Assembly: GCA_006218045.1 (NCBI GenBank)
Contig: VBWB01000021.1
Span: 1 to 64,000 of the forward strand
Source: Stygiobacter sp.
Lineage (GTDB): Bacteria; Pseudomonadota; Alphaproteobacteria; Rhodospirillales; Magnetospirillaceae
DNA length: 64,000 bases
Direction: 5' to 3'
Below are positions 57,042 to 64,000 of this stretch, one piece after another. The notes under the pieces were generated by a model. It searched no databases and was not told the DNA's origin. It worked only from the letters and a program-made list of their open reading frames with translations. Within the stretch, counting starts at the first letter, position 1. Every line of letters begins with the position of its first letter. Both the position numbers and the translations under genes were made by a program.

Positions 57042-58574
57042 TTACTTGAGCACCAGCAAGACACCCAGGATCGCCGCCAAAATCCACGGCAGCCAGCCGA
57101 AGGCCCGCTTGCCGCCGCCTTCGCCGCGCATGGCCTTGACGGTATCGGGGTGCAGCCTCAAGCCGCCGTTCATCAAGGTGGAATAGGCCTTTTCCGTCTC
57201 CGCCAGCATGCGCGGCAGCCGTTCCAGGCTATGTACGGCGCCCAGGACGGTATCCTTGATCCGCGCCTGCGGCCCCAGATGCTGCATCATCCAGCTCTCG
57301 ATCAGGGGCCGGGCCAGTTCCCACATATTGACGCCGGAATCCAGGGTGCGACCGACGCCTTCGGCCACCAGCATGCTTTTTTGCAGCATCAGCAATTGCG
57401 GCTGGGTCTGCATGGAAAACTGCTCGGTGATCTGGAACAGTTGGCCCAACAGCCGGGCGATGGAAATTTCGTGCATGGGCTTGCCCATGATCGGCTCGGC
57501 GATGGAGCGGCAGGCCTGGGTGAAATTGTCGACGCTTTTGTCGGGCGGCACGAAGCCGGCCTCGAAATGCACTTCCGCCACCCGGCGGTAATTGCCGTTC
57601 AAGAAGCCCACCAGCATCTCGCCCAGAAATCGGCGGGTCTTGAGGTCGACGCGGCCCATGATGCCGAAATCGACGGCGACCAGATTGCCATCGAGATCGA
57701 CGAACAGATTGCCCGGATGCATGTCGGCGTGAAAGAAGCCGTCGCGGAACACCATGTTGAAGAAGGATTCGGCGGCCTTCTTCAACACCTCGTCCGGCTC
57801 GATGCCGGCGGCCCTGATGGCGTCGACCTCATCCACCGGAATGCCGCTGACCCGCTCCAGCGTCATCACCCGTCTGGCGGTGCGCTGCCAATCCACCTCG
57901 GGCACGCGGAAGGATTCGTCACCGGCGAAATTCTCGGCCATTTCCGCCGCCGCCGCCGCCTCGAAACGCAGATCCATTTCCAATTGCACCGAATCGGCGA
58001 AGGTGTCGACGCTTTCCACCATGCGCAGGCGGCGCAGACTGGGCTGGGTCAGTTCCACCCATTCGGCCAGCCAGCGCAACAGGTCGATGTCCTTGCGGAA
58101 GGCCTCGTCGACGCCGGGGCGCAGCACCTTGACCGCCACTTCGCGGCCTTCGCTGGTGACGGCGAAATGCACCTGGGCGATGGAGGCGGCGGCGATGGGC
58201 ACGTCGTCGAAGCTGGCATAGGCCTGGGACAGGGGCTGATCCAGGTCCTCCTCGATGATGGCGCGGGCCAGGGAGGCGGGAAACGGCGCCAGCCGGTCCT
58301 GCAATTCCGACAGGTCGGCGGTCATCTCGTCGCCCAGCAGATCGGCGCGGGTGGACAAGGCCTGGCCCAGCTTGATGAAGGTCGGCCCCAATTCGGTCAG
58401 GGCGGCGGCCAGACGCTGGCCGGGCCGGCCCTCGTGGCTGGGCGCCCGGCCCAGGCGCAACATCTTCGACGCCAGGGCGGCGATGGGCAGATCCACCACC
58501 GCCAACGCGTCATGACGGGCGAGGACGCGGGCGATGGTCAGCAGACGGTGCAGGTTGCGGGCGGCGCGCAGCAT
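57042..58574 (-). CDS. ubiB: UbiB-family ubiquinone biosynthesis kinase-like protein
   Basis: A 510-residue ABC1/ADCK-type atypical kinase. It has the KxGQ motif in TFIKLGQALSTRADLLG, the nucleotide loop region AAASIAQVHFA, the catalytic-loop motif FHADMHPGNLFV and the DFG-like VDFGIMGR. Two C-terminal membrane spans are likely (last about 20 residues LPWILAAILGVLLVLK). UbiB supports ubiquinone synthesis, probably by extracting or handling lipid intermediates with ATPase activity. Its start overlaps the ubiE stop by one base. Confidence 0.95.
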   Translation of the reverse strand: MLRAARNLHRLLTIARVLARHDALAVVDLPIAALASKMLRLGRAPSHEGRPGQRLAAALTELGPTFIKLGQALSTRADLLGDEMTADLSELQDRLAPFPASLARAIIEEDLDQPLSQAYASFDDVPIAAASIAQVHFAVTSEGREVAVKVLRPGVDEAFRKDIDLLRWLAEWVELTQPSLRRLRMVESVDTFADSVQLEMDLRFEAAAAAEMAENFAGDESFRVPEVDWQRTARRVMTLERVSGIPVDEVDAIRAAGIEPDEVLKKAAESFFNMVFRDGFFHADMHPGNLFVDLDGNLVAVDFGIMGRVDLKTRRFLGEMLVGFLNGNYRRVAEVHFEAGFVPPDKSVDNFTQACRSIAEPIMGKPMHEISIARLLGQLFQITEQFSMQTQPQLLMLQKSMLVAEGVGRTLDSGVNMWELARPLIESWMMQHLGPQARIKDTVLGAVHSLERLPRMLAETEKAYSTLMNGGLRLHPDTVKAMRGEGGGKRAFGWLPWILAAILGVLLVLK

Positions 58575-59335
58575 CAGATGCGCCAGCCGGAATGAATGGC
58601 GGCGATGCCGCCCGACAGGTTGCGCACCTCGACGCGGGAGAAGCCGGCATCGCGGACCATTTGCGCCATGTCGTCCTGGGCCGGAAACTTGCGGATGCTT
58701 TCCACCAGATATTGATAGGCGTCGGCATTGCCGGTGACCATGCCGCCCACCTTGGGCAGCACCTTGAACGAATACATGTCATAGAATTCGCGCAGGCCCG
58801 GCACCACCACCTTGGAAAATTCCAGGCACATGAACCGCCCGCCCGGCTTCAGCACCCGATAGGCCTCGCTGATGGCCCGATCCCAATGGGTAACGTTGCG
58901 CAGGCAGAAAGCGATGGTGTAGCGATCGACCGAGCCGTCGGGGATGGGCAGGGTCTCGGCATTGCCGCACACCCAGGTGATCTGGCTGGTGACGTTGCGA
59001 TCCACCGCGCGGTCACGCCCGACCGACAGCATTTCCTTGTTGATGTCGCAGACGATGGCCGGGCCGCCGCCGCGCTTTTTCCAGCCGAAAGCGATGTCGC
59101 CGGTGCCGCCGCCCACGTCCAGCAGGGTCTGGTTGGCCCGGGGTCGCAGCCAGTCGAGGAAGTTGGCCTTCCACAGACGATGAACGCCCGCGCTCATCAG
59201 GTCGTTCATCAGATCGTACTTGCCGGCCACCGAATCGAAAACGCCGCGCACCAGCGAGACCTTTTCCTCCTCGCGCACGGTCTTGAAGCCGAAATGGGTG
59301 GTTGCGGGGCCTTGGCCCAAATCTTCATTGGTCAT
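58574..59335 (-). CDS. ubiE: Ubiquinone/menaquinone C-methyltransferase
   Basis: SAM-dependent C-methylation of 2-polyprenyl-6-methoxybenzoquinol in ubiquinone synthesis. It is 253 residues. Motifs are VFDSVAGKYDLMNDLMSAGVHRLWK, LLDVGGGTGDIAFGWKKRG (SAM), GNAETLPIPDGSVDRYTIAFCLRNV and PGGRFMCLEFSKVVVPGLREFYDMYSF. The stop overlaps the ubiB ATG. It is divergent from mutM with about 84 bases between starts. Confidence 0.96.
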   Translation of the reverse strand: MTNEDLGQGPATTHFGFKTVREEEKVSLVRGVFDSVAGKYDLMNDLMSAGVHRLWKANFLDWLRPRANQTLLDVGGGTGDIAFGWKKRGGGPAIVCDINKEMLSVGRDRAVDRNVTSQITWVCGNAETLPIPDGSVDRYTIAFCLRNVTHWDRAISEAYRVLKPGGRFMCLEFSKVVVPGLREFYDMYSFKVLPKVGGMVTGNADAYQYLVESIRKFPAQDDMAQMVRDAGFSRVEVRNLSGGIAAIHSGWRI

Positions 59336-59419
59336 GATCGGGGCAGATTATCGCATGCGCGGGGGAGAGGCGAGCCCGGAGTTTTTGACTCGGTCCAAGG
59401 CTTCAGGCAGCATCGGCCC

Positions 59420-60256
59420 ATGCCTGAATTGCCCGAAGTCGAAACCGTCGCCCGTGGACTGGCCGCTGTGTGGCCCGGACACCGGTTCATCCGCGTCGAG
59501 GCGCGGCGCCCCGATCTGCGCAAGCCCCTGCCCGCCGATTTCGCCGCTCGCCTGACCGGGCGCAGGGTCGAAAGCGTCGGGCGGCGCGCCAAGTATCTGC
59601 TGGTGCACCTCGACGGCGACCTGACCCTTCTGGGTCATCTGGGCATGTCGGGGGCCATGGTCATCAGCAAGGGTCGCAACGAGCCGCCGGGACCGCACGA
59701 CCACGTGGAATTCGTGAGCGACGACGGCACCATGGTCACCTATCGCGACCCCCGCCGCTTCGGCCTGATGGACCTGACCCTTGACCCGGCCACCCACCCG
59801 CTGCTGGCCCATCTGGGGCCGGAGCCGCTGGGGCCGGATTTCCATGAAAAGGCCCTGACCGCCGCGCTGGACGGCAAGGGCGCCTCGATCAAGGCGGCGC
59901 TTTTGGACCAGAATGTCGTCGCCGGCCTGGGCAATATCTATGTGTCCGAAAGCCTGTTCCTGTCCGGCATCGACCCCACCCGTGCCGCCGGCTCGCTGAA
60001 AGCCCGCGAAATCGACAAACTGGTGCCCGCCATCCGCGCCGTGCTCGAACGCGCCATCGCCGCCGGCGGCTCGTCTTTGAAAGATCATGTGCAGCCCAAT
60101 GGCGAATTGGGCTATTTCCAGCATTCCTTCACCGTCTATGACCGGACGGGAGAAGCCTGTCCCGGCTGCGATTGCGATATCGTCCGCACCGGGGGGATCC
60201 AACGGATCGTCCAGTCGGGGCGATCCACTTTCTACTGTGCGAAAAAACAGCGTTGA
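59420..60256 (+). CDS. mutM: Formamidopyrimidine-DNA glycosylase
   Basis: Excises 8-oxoguanine and formamidopyrimidines and cuts the abasic site. It is 278 residues. The catalytic N-terminal Pro is in PELPEVETVARGL; Lys, His and Asn motifs appear in LLGHLGMSG and VVAGLGNIYVSESLF. The C-terminal zinc finger begins with CPGCDCDIVRTGG and ends FYCAKKQR, so the usual fourth Cys (CxxC) is replaced, although an extra Cys lies two residues after the second. Whether it still binds zinc is uncertain. The upstream open frame is a shadow of ubiE. Confidence 0.94.
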   Translation: MPELPEVETVARGLAAVWPGHRFIRVEARRPDLRKPLPADFAARLTGRRVESVGRRAKYLLVHLDGDLTLLGHLGMSGAMVISKGRNEPPGPHDHVEFVSDDGTMVTYRDPRRFGLMDLTLDPATHPLLAHLGPEPLGPDFHEKALTAALDGKGASIKAALLDQNVVAGLGNIYVSESLFLSGIDPTRAAGSLKAREIDKLVPAIRAVLERAIAAGGSSLKDHVQPNGELGYFQHSFTVYDRTGEACPGCDCDIVRTGGIQRIVQSGRSTFYCAKKQR

Positions 60257-60276
60257 TGGTATAGCCCTTGATCACC

Positions 60277-60636
60277 ATGCGGATTTCCATCTCCCTTCTG
60301 GGCGCCTTCGTCCTTATCCTGGCGCTGTCCTTCGGGACCGCGCGGGCGCAGGGATTCCTGTCCGCCTATGAAGACCTGCCGCTGCCGCCGGGCATGACCG
60401 AGGTGACCGAATCCGGCCTGTCCGTCGACATGCCGGGTGGTCGCATCGTCGAGGCCTTCGCCCGCGGCCCGCTGCGGGCCGCCGCCATCATCGCCTTTTA
60501 CGCCGCCGCCTTGCCCCAGCTCGGCTGGACCCGGGATTCCGACCGCCAGTACCGGCGCGAAGCGGAAGTACTCACCCTGGAAACCCAGACCGAAGGACGC
60601 AACGTGGTGGTCCATTTCACCATTGCCCCGGAATAA
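60277..60636 (+). CDS. Small secreted protein of unknown function
   Basis: A 119-residue protein with a Sec signal ([23 protein letters not shown]) and a mature part with [24 protein letters not shown] and [20 protein letters not shown]. It may begin with TTG at 60268 or ATG at 60277; I use the ATG. Similar uncharacterised proteins lie between mutM and enoyl-CoA hydratase genes in relatives. Periplasmic location is likely; function is unknown. Confidence 0.75.
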   Translation: MRISISLLGAFVLILALSFGTARAQGFLSAYEDLPLPPGMTEVTESGLSVDMPGGRIVEAFARGPLRAAAIIAFYAAALPQLGWTRDSDRQYRREAEVLTLETQTEGRNVVVHFTIAPE

Positions 60637-60662
60637 TCCATTCCCCTGCAAGAGAGGCAACC

Positions 60663-61439
60663 ATGCCCTACGAAAACATTATCGTCGAAACCCGCGGCCA
60701 GGTCGGCCTGATCACCTTGAACCGCCCCAAGGCGATGAATGCCTTGTGCGCCGCGCTGATCAAGGAATTGGGCCAGGCGCTCGACGCCTTCGAGGCCGAT
60801 GGCGAAATCGGCGCCGTGGTACTGACCGGTTCGGAAAAGGCCTTCGCCGCCGGTGCCGACATCAAGGAAATGCAGTCCAAGACCTATATGGACGCCTATC
60901 TGGCCGATTTCATCACCAATGGCTGGGAACGCATCACCACCTGCCGCAAGCCGATCATCGCCGCCGTCGCCGGCTATGCCCTGGGCGGCGGCTGTGAAGT
61001 GTCGATGATGTGCGACTTCATCCTGGCCGCCGACAATGCCAAGTTCGGCCAGCCGGAAATCACCATCGGCACCATTCCGGGCGCCGGCGGCACCCAGCGC
61101 CTGACCCGCGCCGTCGGCAAGGCCAAGGCCATGGAAATGTGCCTCACCGGGCGCATGATGGACGCCGCCGAGGCCGAGCGCGCCGGTCTGGTCAGCCGCG
61201 TCATCCCCGTCGCCGACCTGATCGACGAAGCCCTGAAGGTGGCCGACCGCATCGCCTCGATGTCCCGTCCGGTGGTCATGCTGGCCAAGGAAGCGGTCAA
61301 CGCCGCCTTCGAGACCACCCTGACCCAGGGCATCAGGTTCGAGCGCCGCCTGTTCCATTCCACCTTCGCCTGCGAAGACCAGAAGGAAGGCATGGCCGCC
61401 TTCGCCGAAAAGCGCAGCCCGGTGTTCAAGAACCGCTGA
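60663..61439 (+). CDS. Enoyl-CoA hydratase
   Basis: Crotonase-fold enzyme of 258 residues that hydrates trans-2-enoyl-CoA in fatty-acid oxidation or related pathways. The CoA/oxyanion motif is [11 protein letters not shown] with [20 protein letters not shown]. The two catalytic Glu residues are expected in that block and in [25 protein letters not shown]. The ATG at 60663 is preceded by AGAGAGGCAACC. Downstream there is no rpsT or dnaA, which follow this gene in Caulobacter-like gene orders. Confidence 0.93.
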   Translation: MPYENIIVETRGQVGLITLNRPKAMNALCAALIKELGQALDAFEADGEIGAVVLTGSEKAFAAGADIKEMQSKTYMDAYLADFITNGWERITTCRKPIIAAVAGYALGGGCEVSMMCDFILAADNAKFGQPEITIGTIPGAGGTQRLTRAVGKAKAMEMCLTGRMMDAAEAERAGLVSRVIPVADLIDEALKVADRIASMSRPVVMLAKEAVNAAFETTLTQGIRFERRLFHSTFACEDQKEGMAAFAEKRSPVFKNR

Positions 61440-61447
61440 CGTTGATT

Positions 61448-61490
61448 CGGGGAAAAGTCCCTCGGCTTCGCCTCGGTGTACTTTCCCCCG
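61448..61490 (+). terminator. Imperfect hairpin after the enoyl-CoA hydratase gene
   Basis: Arms CGGGGAAAAGTCCCTCGG and CCTCGGTGTACTTTCCCCCG pair imperfectly, followed by GGTTTT. It probably terminates the mutM-ech unit. The rest of the 61440-61620 spacer holds another stem (CCACCCCAAG/CTTGGGGTGG, 61550-61584) and a short palindrome at the GT9 stop. I see no gene in it. Confidence 0.5.
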
Positions 61491-61620
61491 GTTTTCGCAA
61501 GGCAAACCCGTGCTCAAGCAAGCTTTCCGCGCGGGTTCAGGTCTCTTCCCCACCCCAAGACGAGCTTCCCTCGCCTTGGGGTGGCTGGTTACATCACCAC
61601 CCTGAGTGAAACGGCGGGCA

Positions 61621-62547
61621 TCAGCCCGCCACCAATTCCGCCAAAGCCGCCTTGACCCGCTCGGGGGCCAACTCGGCCAGATCATCCTGGCGCAACAGGC
61701 TGACCTGGCCGCGCGGCGCGCACAGATCGGGATTGCTGTCGGCGCCGAACAGAATCAAGGACGGCGCGCCGGCGGCGGTGATCAGGTGCATGGGGCCGGT
61801 ATCGTTGCCCAAGGCCAGCATGGCCTGACGGCCCAAGCCCAGAATATCCAGGAAACCGGTCCGCCCGGTCAGCGCCACCGCCTGCGGACAGGCGGCGACG
61901 ATGGCGTCGATTTCCGCCTTTTCCCTATCGGTGCCCACCAGCACCGGGGTGATGCCGCGCTGGGCCAGCCACTGGGCGATTTCGCCGAAATAAGTCGCCG
62001 GCCAGCGCTTGGCCGGACGATGGGGGGCGCCGCCGGGACACAGCAGGGCGAAAGGATGGGGCAGGCCGAAGCGCGACAGATCGGCCTCGGCCCAGGACAG
62101 ATCGGCGGGCGGATAGGCGCCGATGCCGGCCATGGCCAATTGCTCGGCCTGCCGCTCGACCGTGTGCAGAAAGTCGCGCTTGGCATTGGCATGGGGGTGC
62201 GAGCAGCCCTTGGCGATGCCCGACCATTCCACCCCTGGCCCGATCAGGCGGAAATACCCGCTCGAGCGGTCCGAGGTCTGCAAATCGTAGACACGGGTGA
62301 ACCGCCCGCCGCGCAGCCGCGCCCGCAGCGCCGCCAGCTTGGTCAGTTGCCACAGACGCGGCTTTTCGTCGATCCACACATGGTCGAAATAGGGGCTGGC
62401 CACCGCCATCTCGGCAAAGGGCCGGGTGGTCAAAAGCGTGATCTCGGCCCCCGGATGATGGGCACGAATGGCGGCGAAGGGGGCAAAGGCCTGGACGAAA
62501 TCGCCCAGGGCGCCCAATTTTATGACCAGGATGCGCGGCGTGGTCAC
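61621..62547 (-). CDS. Glycosyltransferase family 9 (heptosyltransferase-like)
   Basis: A 308-residue GT9 protein. It starts at GTG 62547 overlapping the GT4 stop (GTGA). The family-typical ILVIKLGALGDFVQAFAPFAAIR N-terminus and the donor-site block ALGNDTGPMHLITAAGAPSLILFGADSNP are visible. It also has LLCPGGAPHRPAKRWPATYFGEIA. GT9 enzymes transfer ADP-heptose to lipopolysaccharide core; hldD in this window makes that donor. Exact acceptor unknown. The longer frame (to 62775) is a shadow of the GT4 gene. Confidence 0.88.
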   Translation of the reverse strand: MTTPRILVIKLGALGDFVQAFAPFAAIRAHHPGAEITLLTTRPFAEMAVASPYFDHVWIDEKPRLWQLTKLAALRARLRGGRFTRVYDLQTSDRSSGYFRLIGPGVEWSGIAKGCSHPHANAKRDFLHTVERQAEQLAMAGIGAYPPADLSWAEADLSRFGLPHPFALLCPGGAPHRPAKRWPATYFGEIAQWLAQRGITPVLVGTDREKAEIDAIVAACPQAVALTGRTGFLDILGLGRQAMLALGNDTGPMHLITAAGAPSLILFGADSNPDLCAPRGQVSLLRQDDLAELAPERVKAALAELVAG

Positions 62548-63773
62548 GCCTGCTCCGGGTCGATCAGCCGATCTTGCTGCGCCACCACCGGCGCGCCGGA
62601 AAGAATCTCCCGATATACCGCCAGGGTCTTGGCGCACATGGCTTCCTTGGTGAAATTGGCGCGGACGAAGGCCTGGCCCAGATCGGCGACGCGCTGCCGC
62701 TCCTCCGCCGACAGATCGAGGAAGCGGGCGATGGCATCGGCCAGCGACCGGGGATCGTCGGGATCGGCCAGCCAACCGGTGCGCCCGGCCAAGATGCTTT
62801 CACGCGGGCCGCCGTGATCGGTGGCGATGACCGGGCGGCCCATGGCCTGGGCCTCGACCACCACCCGGCCGAAGGCCTCGGGGTCGGTGGAGGCGGACAC
62901 CACCACGTCGGTCAGCATATAGGCGGCGGGCATGTCGTTGCATTCGTCGACGATATGGACCACATGGGTCAGGTCGCGGCGCTTGATCAGATCGACCAGT
63001 TCCTGACGATAACCGCTGCGGCCCTGGTCCGAGCCCACCAGCAGGCAGCGCACATCGTGACGCCCCAGCAGGGCCAGGGCCTCGATCAGCACCTTTTGCC
63101 CCTTCCAGCGGGTCAAACGACCAGGCAGCATGATCACCGGGTAACCGTCGGGCAGGCGCCAACGGCTGGCCAGTTGGATGATGCGTTCCTGGCTGACCCG
63201 GCTGGGGTCGAACTTGGCGAGGTCGACGCCGCGATGGATGACGCGGATACGTTCCGCCGCCAGACCATAGATGCGCCTGGCGTGTTCGGCGATGAACTCG
63301 GAAATGGCGATGACCCGCTCGCCCTTGACCATCACCGAATTGTACCAGTGCTTGAAGCCGAAGCCGCCCAGATTGTAGGTGCCGTGGAAGGTGGTGACGA
63401 AATGGGCGCCGGTGCGATTGGCGGCGGCAAGGGCGCTCCAGGCCGGCGCGCGCGAGCGGGCGTGAACGATGTCGACACCGTGTTCGCGGATCACCGTTTC
63501 CAGGCGCTTGACGTTGGCGCGCATGATCAGCGGGTTCTTCGAGGCCAACGGCATCTCCACATGGATGGCGCCGGCACGGATCAGTTCACGCACCATGGGG
63601 CCGCCGCTGGAGGCGACCACCGCTTTCCAGCCGGCTTCGCCCAGGGCCTGGGCCATCTCGACGGTGCCGCGTTCGACCCCGCCGGTGACCAGCGCCGGCA
63701 ACACCTGCAGAACGACCGGTTGACGGACGCCGCTTTCGGCGGCATCGATGGGGGGATTTTCAGTTTCCGACAT
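62544..63773 (-). CDS. Glycosyltransferase family 4
   Basis: A GT-B-fold glycosyltransferase, about 409 residues from the ATG at 63773. The acceptor half has VLQVLPALVTGGVERGTVEMA, and the donor half has ISEFIAEHARRIYGLAAERIRVIHRGVDL and VSASTDPEAFGRVVVEAQAMGRPVIATDHGG with the EX7E motif. The frame stays open to 63866; starts at 63797, 63791 and 63773 are possible, none with a clear ribosome site. I chose 63773 because the others overlap the divergent gene. It probably acts on lipopolysaccharide or another surface glycan. Confidence 0.85.
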   Translation of the reverse strand: MSETENPPIDAAESGVRQPVVLQVLPALVTGGVERGTVEMAQALGEAGWKAVVASSGGPMVRELIRAGAIHVEMPLASKNPLIMRANVKRLETVIREHGVDIVHARSRAPAWSALAAANRTGAHFVTTFHGTYNLGGFGFKHWYNSVMVKGERVIAISEFIAEHARRIYGLAAERIRVIHRGVDLAKFDPSRVSQERIIQLASRWRLPDGYPVIMLPGRLTRWKGQKVLIEALALLGRHDVRCLLVGSDQGRSGYRQELVDLIKRRDLTHVVHIVDECNDMPAAYMLTDVVVSASTDPEAFGRVVVEAQAMGRPVIATDHGGPRESILAGRTGWLADPDDPRSLADAIARFLDLSAEERQRVADLGQAFVRANFTKEAMCAKTLAVYREILSGAPVVAQQDRLIDPEQA

Positions 63774-63789
63774 GGATTGGGGCAAGGTC

Positions 63790-64000
63790 ATGACCATGGT
63801 TGAAGGCGGTGGGATATTAACACGCGATGACGGGGCGTCCATGGCATACCATCGCCTGGAAGGCAAGGGTCCTGGAATCGTTTTCCTGCATGGCTTTCAT
63901 TCCGACATGGAAGGCGGCAAGGCCTTGGCCCTGGAAAACCTGTGCAAAACCCAAGGCCGCGCCTTCGTCCGCTTCGACCTGTTCGGCCATGGCGAAAGTA
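63790..64000 (+). CDS. Alpha/beta hydrolase, 5' part (runs off window)
   Basis: Seventy codons are visible: MTMVEGGGILTRDDGASMAY, then HRLEGKGPGIVFLHGFHSDM and RAFVRFDLFGHGES, typical of small bacterial alpha/beta hydrolases with the oxyanion HG motif. The nucleophile elbow lies beyond the window. The ATG at 63790 has AAGG upstream; 63796 is a second in-frame ATG. The start region overlaps the possible upstream starts of the divergent GT4 gene. Confidence 0.75.
   Translation, partial: MTMVEGGGILTRDDGASMAYHRLEGKGPGIVFLHGFHSDMEGGKALALENLCKTQGRAFVRFDLFGHGES

Overview
This is about 64 kb of GC-rich alphaproteobacterial chromosome, most likely from the Rhodospirillales and probably Magnetospirillum-like. 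That placement is an inference. It rests on the petABC complex, the two-subunit glycine decarboxylase under a tandem glycine riboswitch, the gpmI-envC-ctpA-yibQ-rppH and ubiE-ubiB-coaBC-dut gene orders, c-type cytochromes, several chemoreceptors and a TPR-glycosyltransferase. I see no rRNA, tRNA, CRISPR array, insertion sequence or prophage. The content is mostly core chromosome with a few accessory genes and several families of small repeats.

Layout. 1-1.9 kb: 5' part of a giant repetitive surface protein (minus). 1.9-5.9 kb: proC-uvrB, a YbjN-domain gene and a ubiK homologue (minus). 6-11.8 kb: hldD, lgt, a MidA-like methyltransferase, pgeF, a 25-codon ORF, a lipoprotein gene and prs (plus). 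11.8-13 kb: a methyltransferase gene and trmL (minus). 13.1-15.7 kb: petABC. 15.9-19.1 kb: a two-component pair, a dihaem cytochrome and a tetrahaem NapC/NirT-type cytochrome. 19.1-22.2 kb: mtnP, mtnA and a class II aldolase, which fit an oxygen-independent methylthioadenosine shunt. 22.2-24.1 kb: a TPR-glycosyltransferase. 24.1-26.7 kb: a MarR regulator with an OmpR/EnvZ-like pair (minus). 26.8-30.3 kb: ilvE, a chemoreceptor with a haem c motif, and a DUF6624-like gene. 30.4-37.5 kb: gpmI (frameshifted here), envC-like, ctpA, yibQ-like, rppH and a GNAT gene. 37.8-39.3 kb: a TPR membrane protein. 39.4-44.2 kb: riboswitch-gcvT-gcvH-gcvPA-gcvPB (minus). 44.3-47.9 kb: a lipoprotein gene (minus), then ispH, GNAT, thrB and rnhA (plus). 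47.9-50.5 kb: a flavin-fold protein, a bacteriohaemerythrin, fmt and def (minus). 50.6-53.6 kb: a second chemoreceptor, a DsrE-like gene and moeB (minus). 53.8-59.3 kb: ubiE-ubiB-coaBC-dut-rrf2-cysK (minus). 59.4-61.4 kb: mutM, a small secreted protein and an enoyl-CoA hydratase (plus). 61.6-63.8 kb: two glycosyltransferases (minus). The window ends inside an alpha/beta hydrolase gene (plus).

How the genes work together. Respiration is represented by the bc1 complex, two ubiquinone genes, UbiK and the multihaem cytochromes. Envelope construction is represented by heptose synthesis and transfer, lipoprotein maturation, peptidoglycan editing and EnvC/CtpA. One-carbon and sulfur metabolism is represented by the glycine cleavage operon, fmt/def, cysK with an Rrf2 regulator, moeB, and mtnP/mtnA. 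Tight coupling (ATGA, GTGA, TGATG or TAATG junctions) is common.

The most unusual feature is a roughly 140-base element present twice in opposite orientation (46352-46490 and 48971-49118). Each copy lies between a stop codon and the start of the next gene on its own strand, thrB in one case and a haemerythrin gene in the other. The two copies share the same order of six hairpins, with compensating base changes in several stems, so this is a candidate structured RNA or a MITE-like element. Other points of interest are two genes with a terminator-like hairpin just before the Shine-Dalgarno sequence, a frameshift in gpmI, and several palindromic repeat families.
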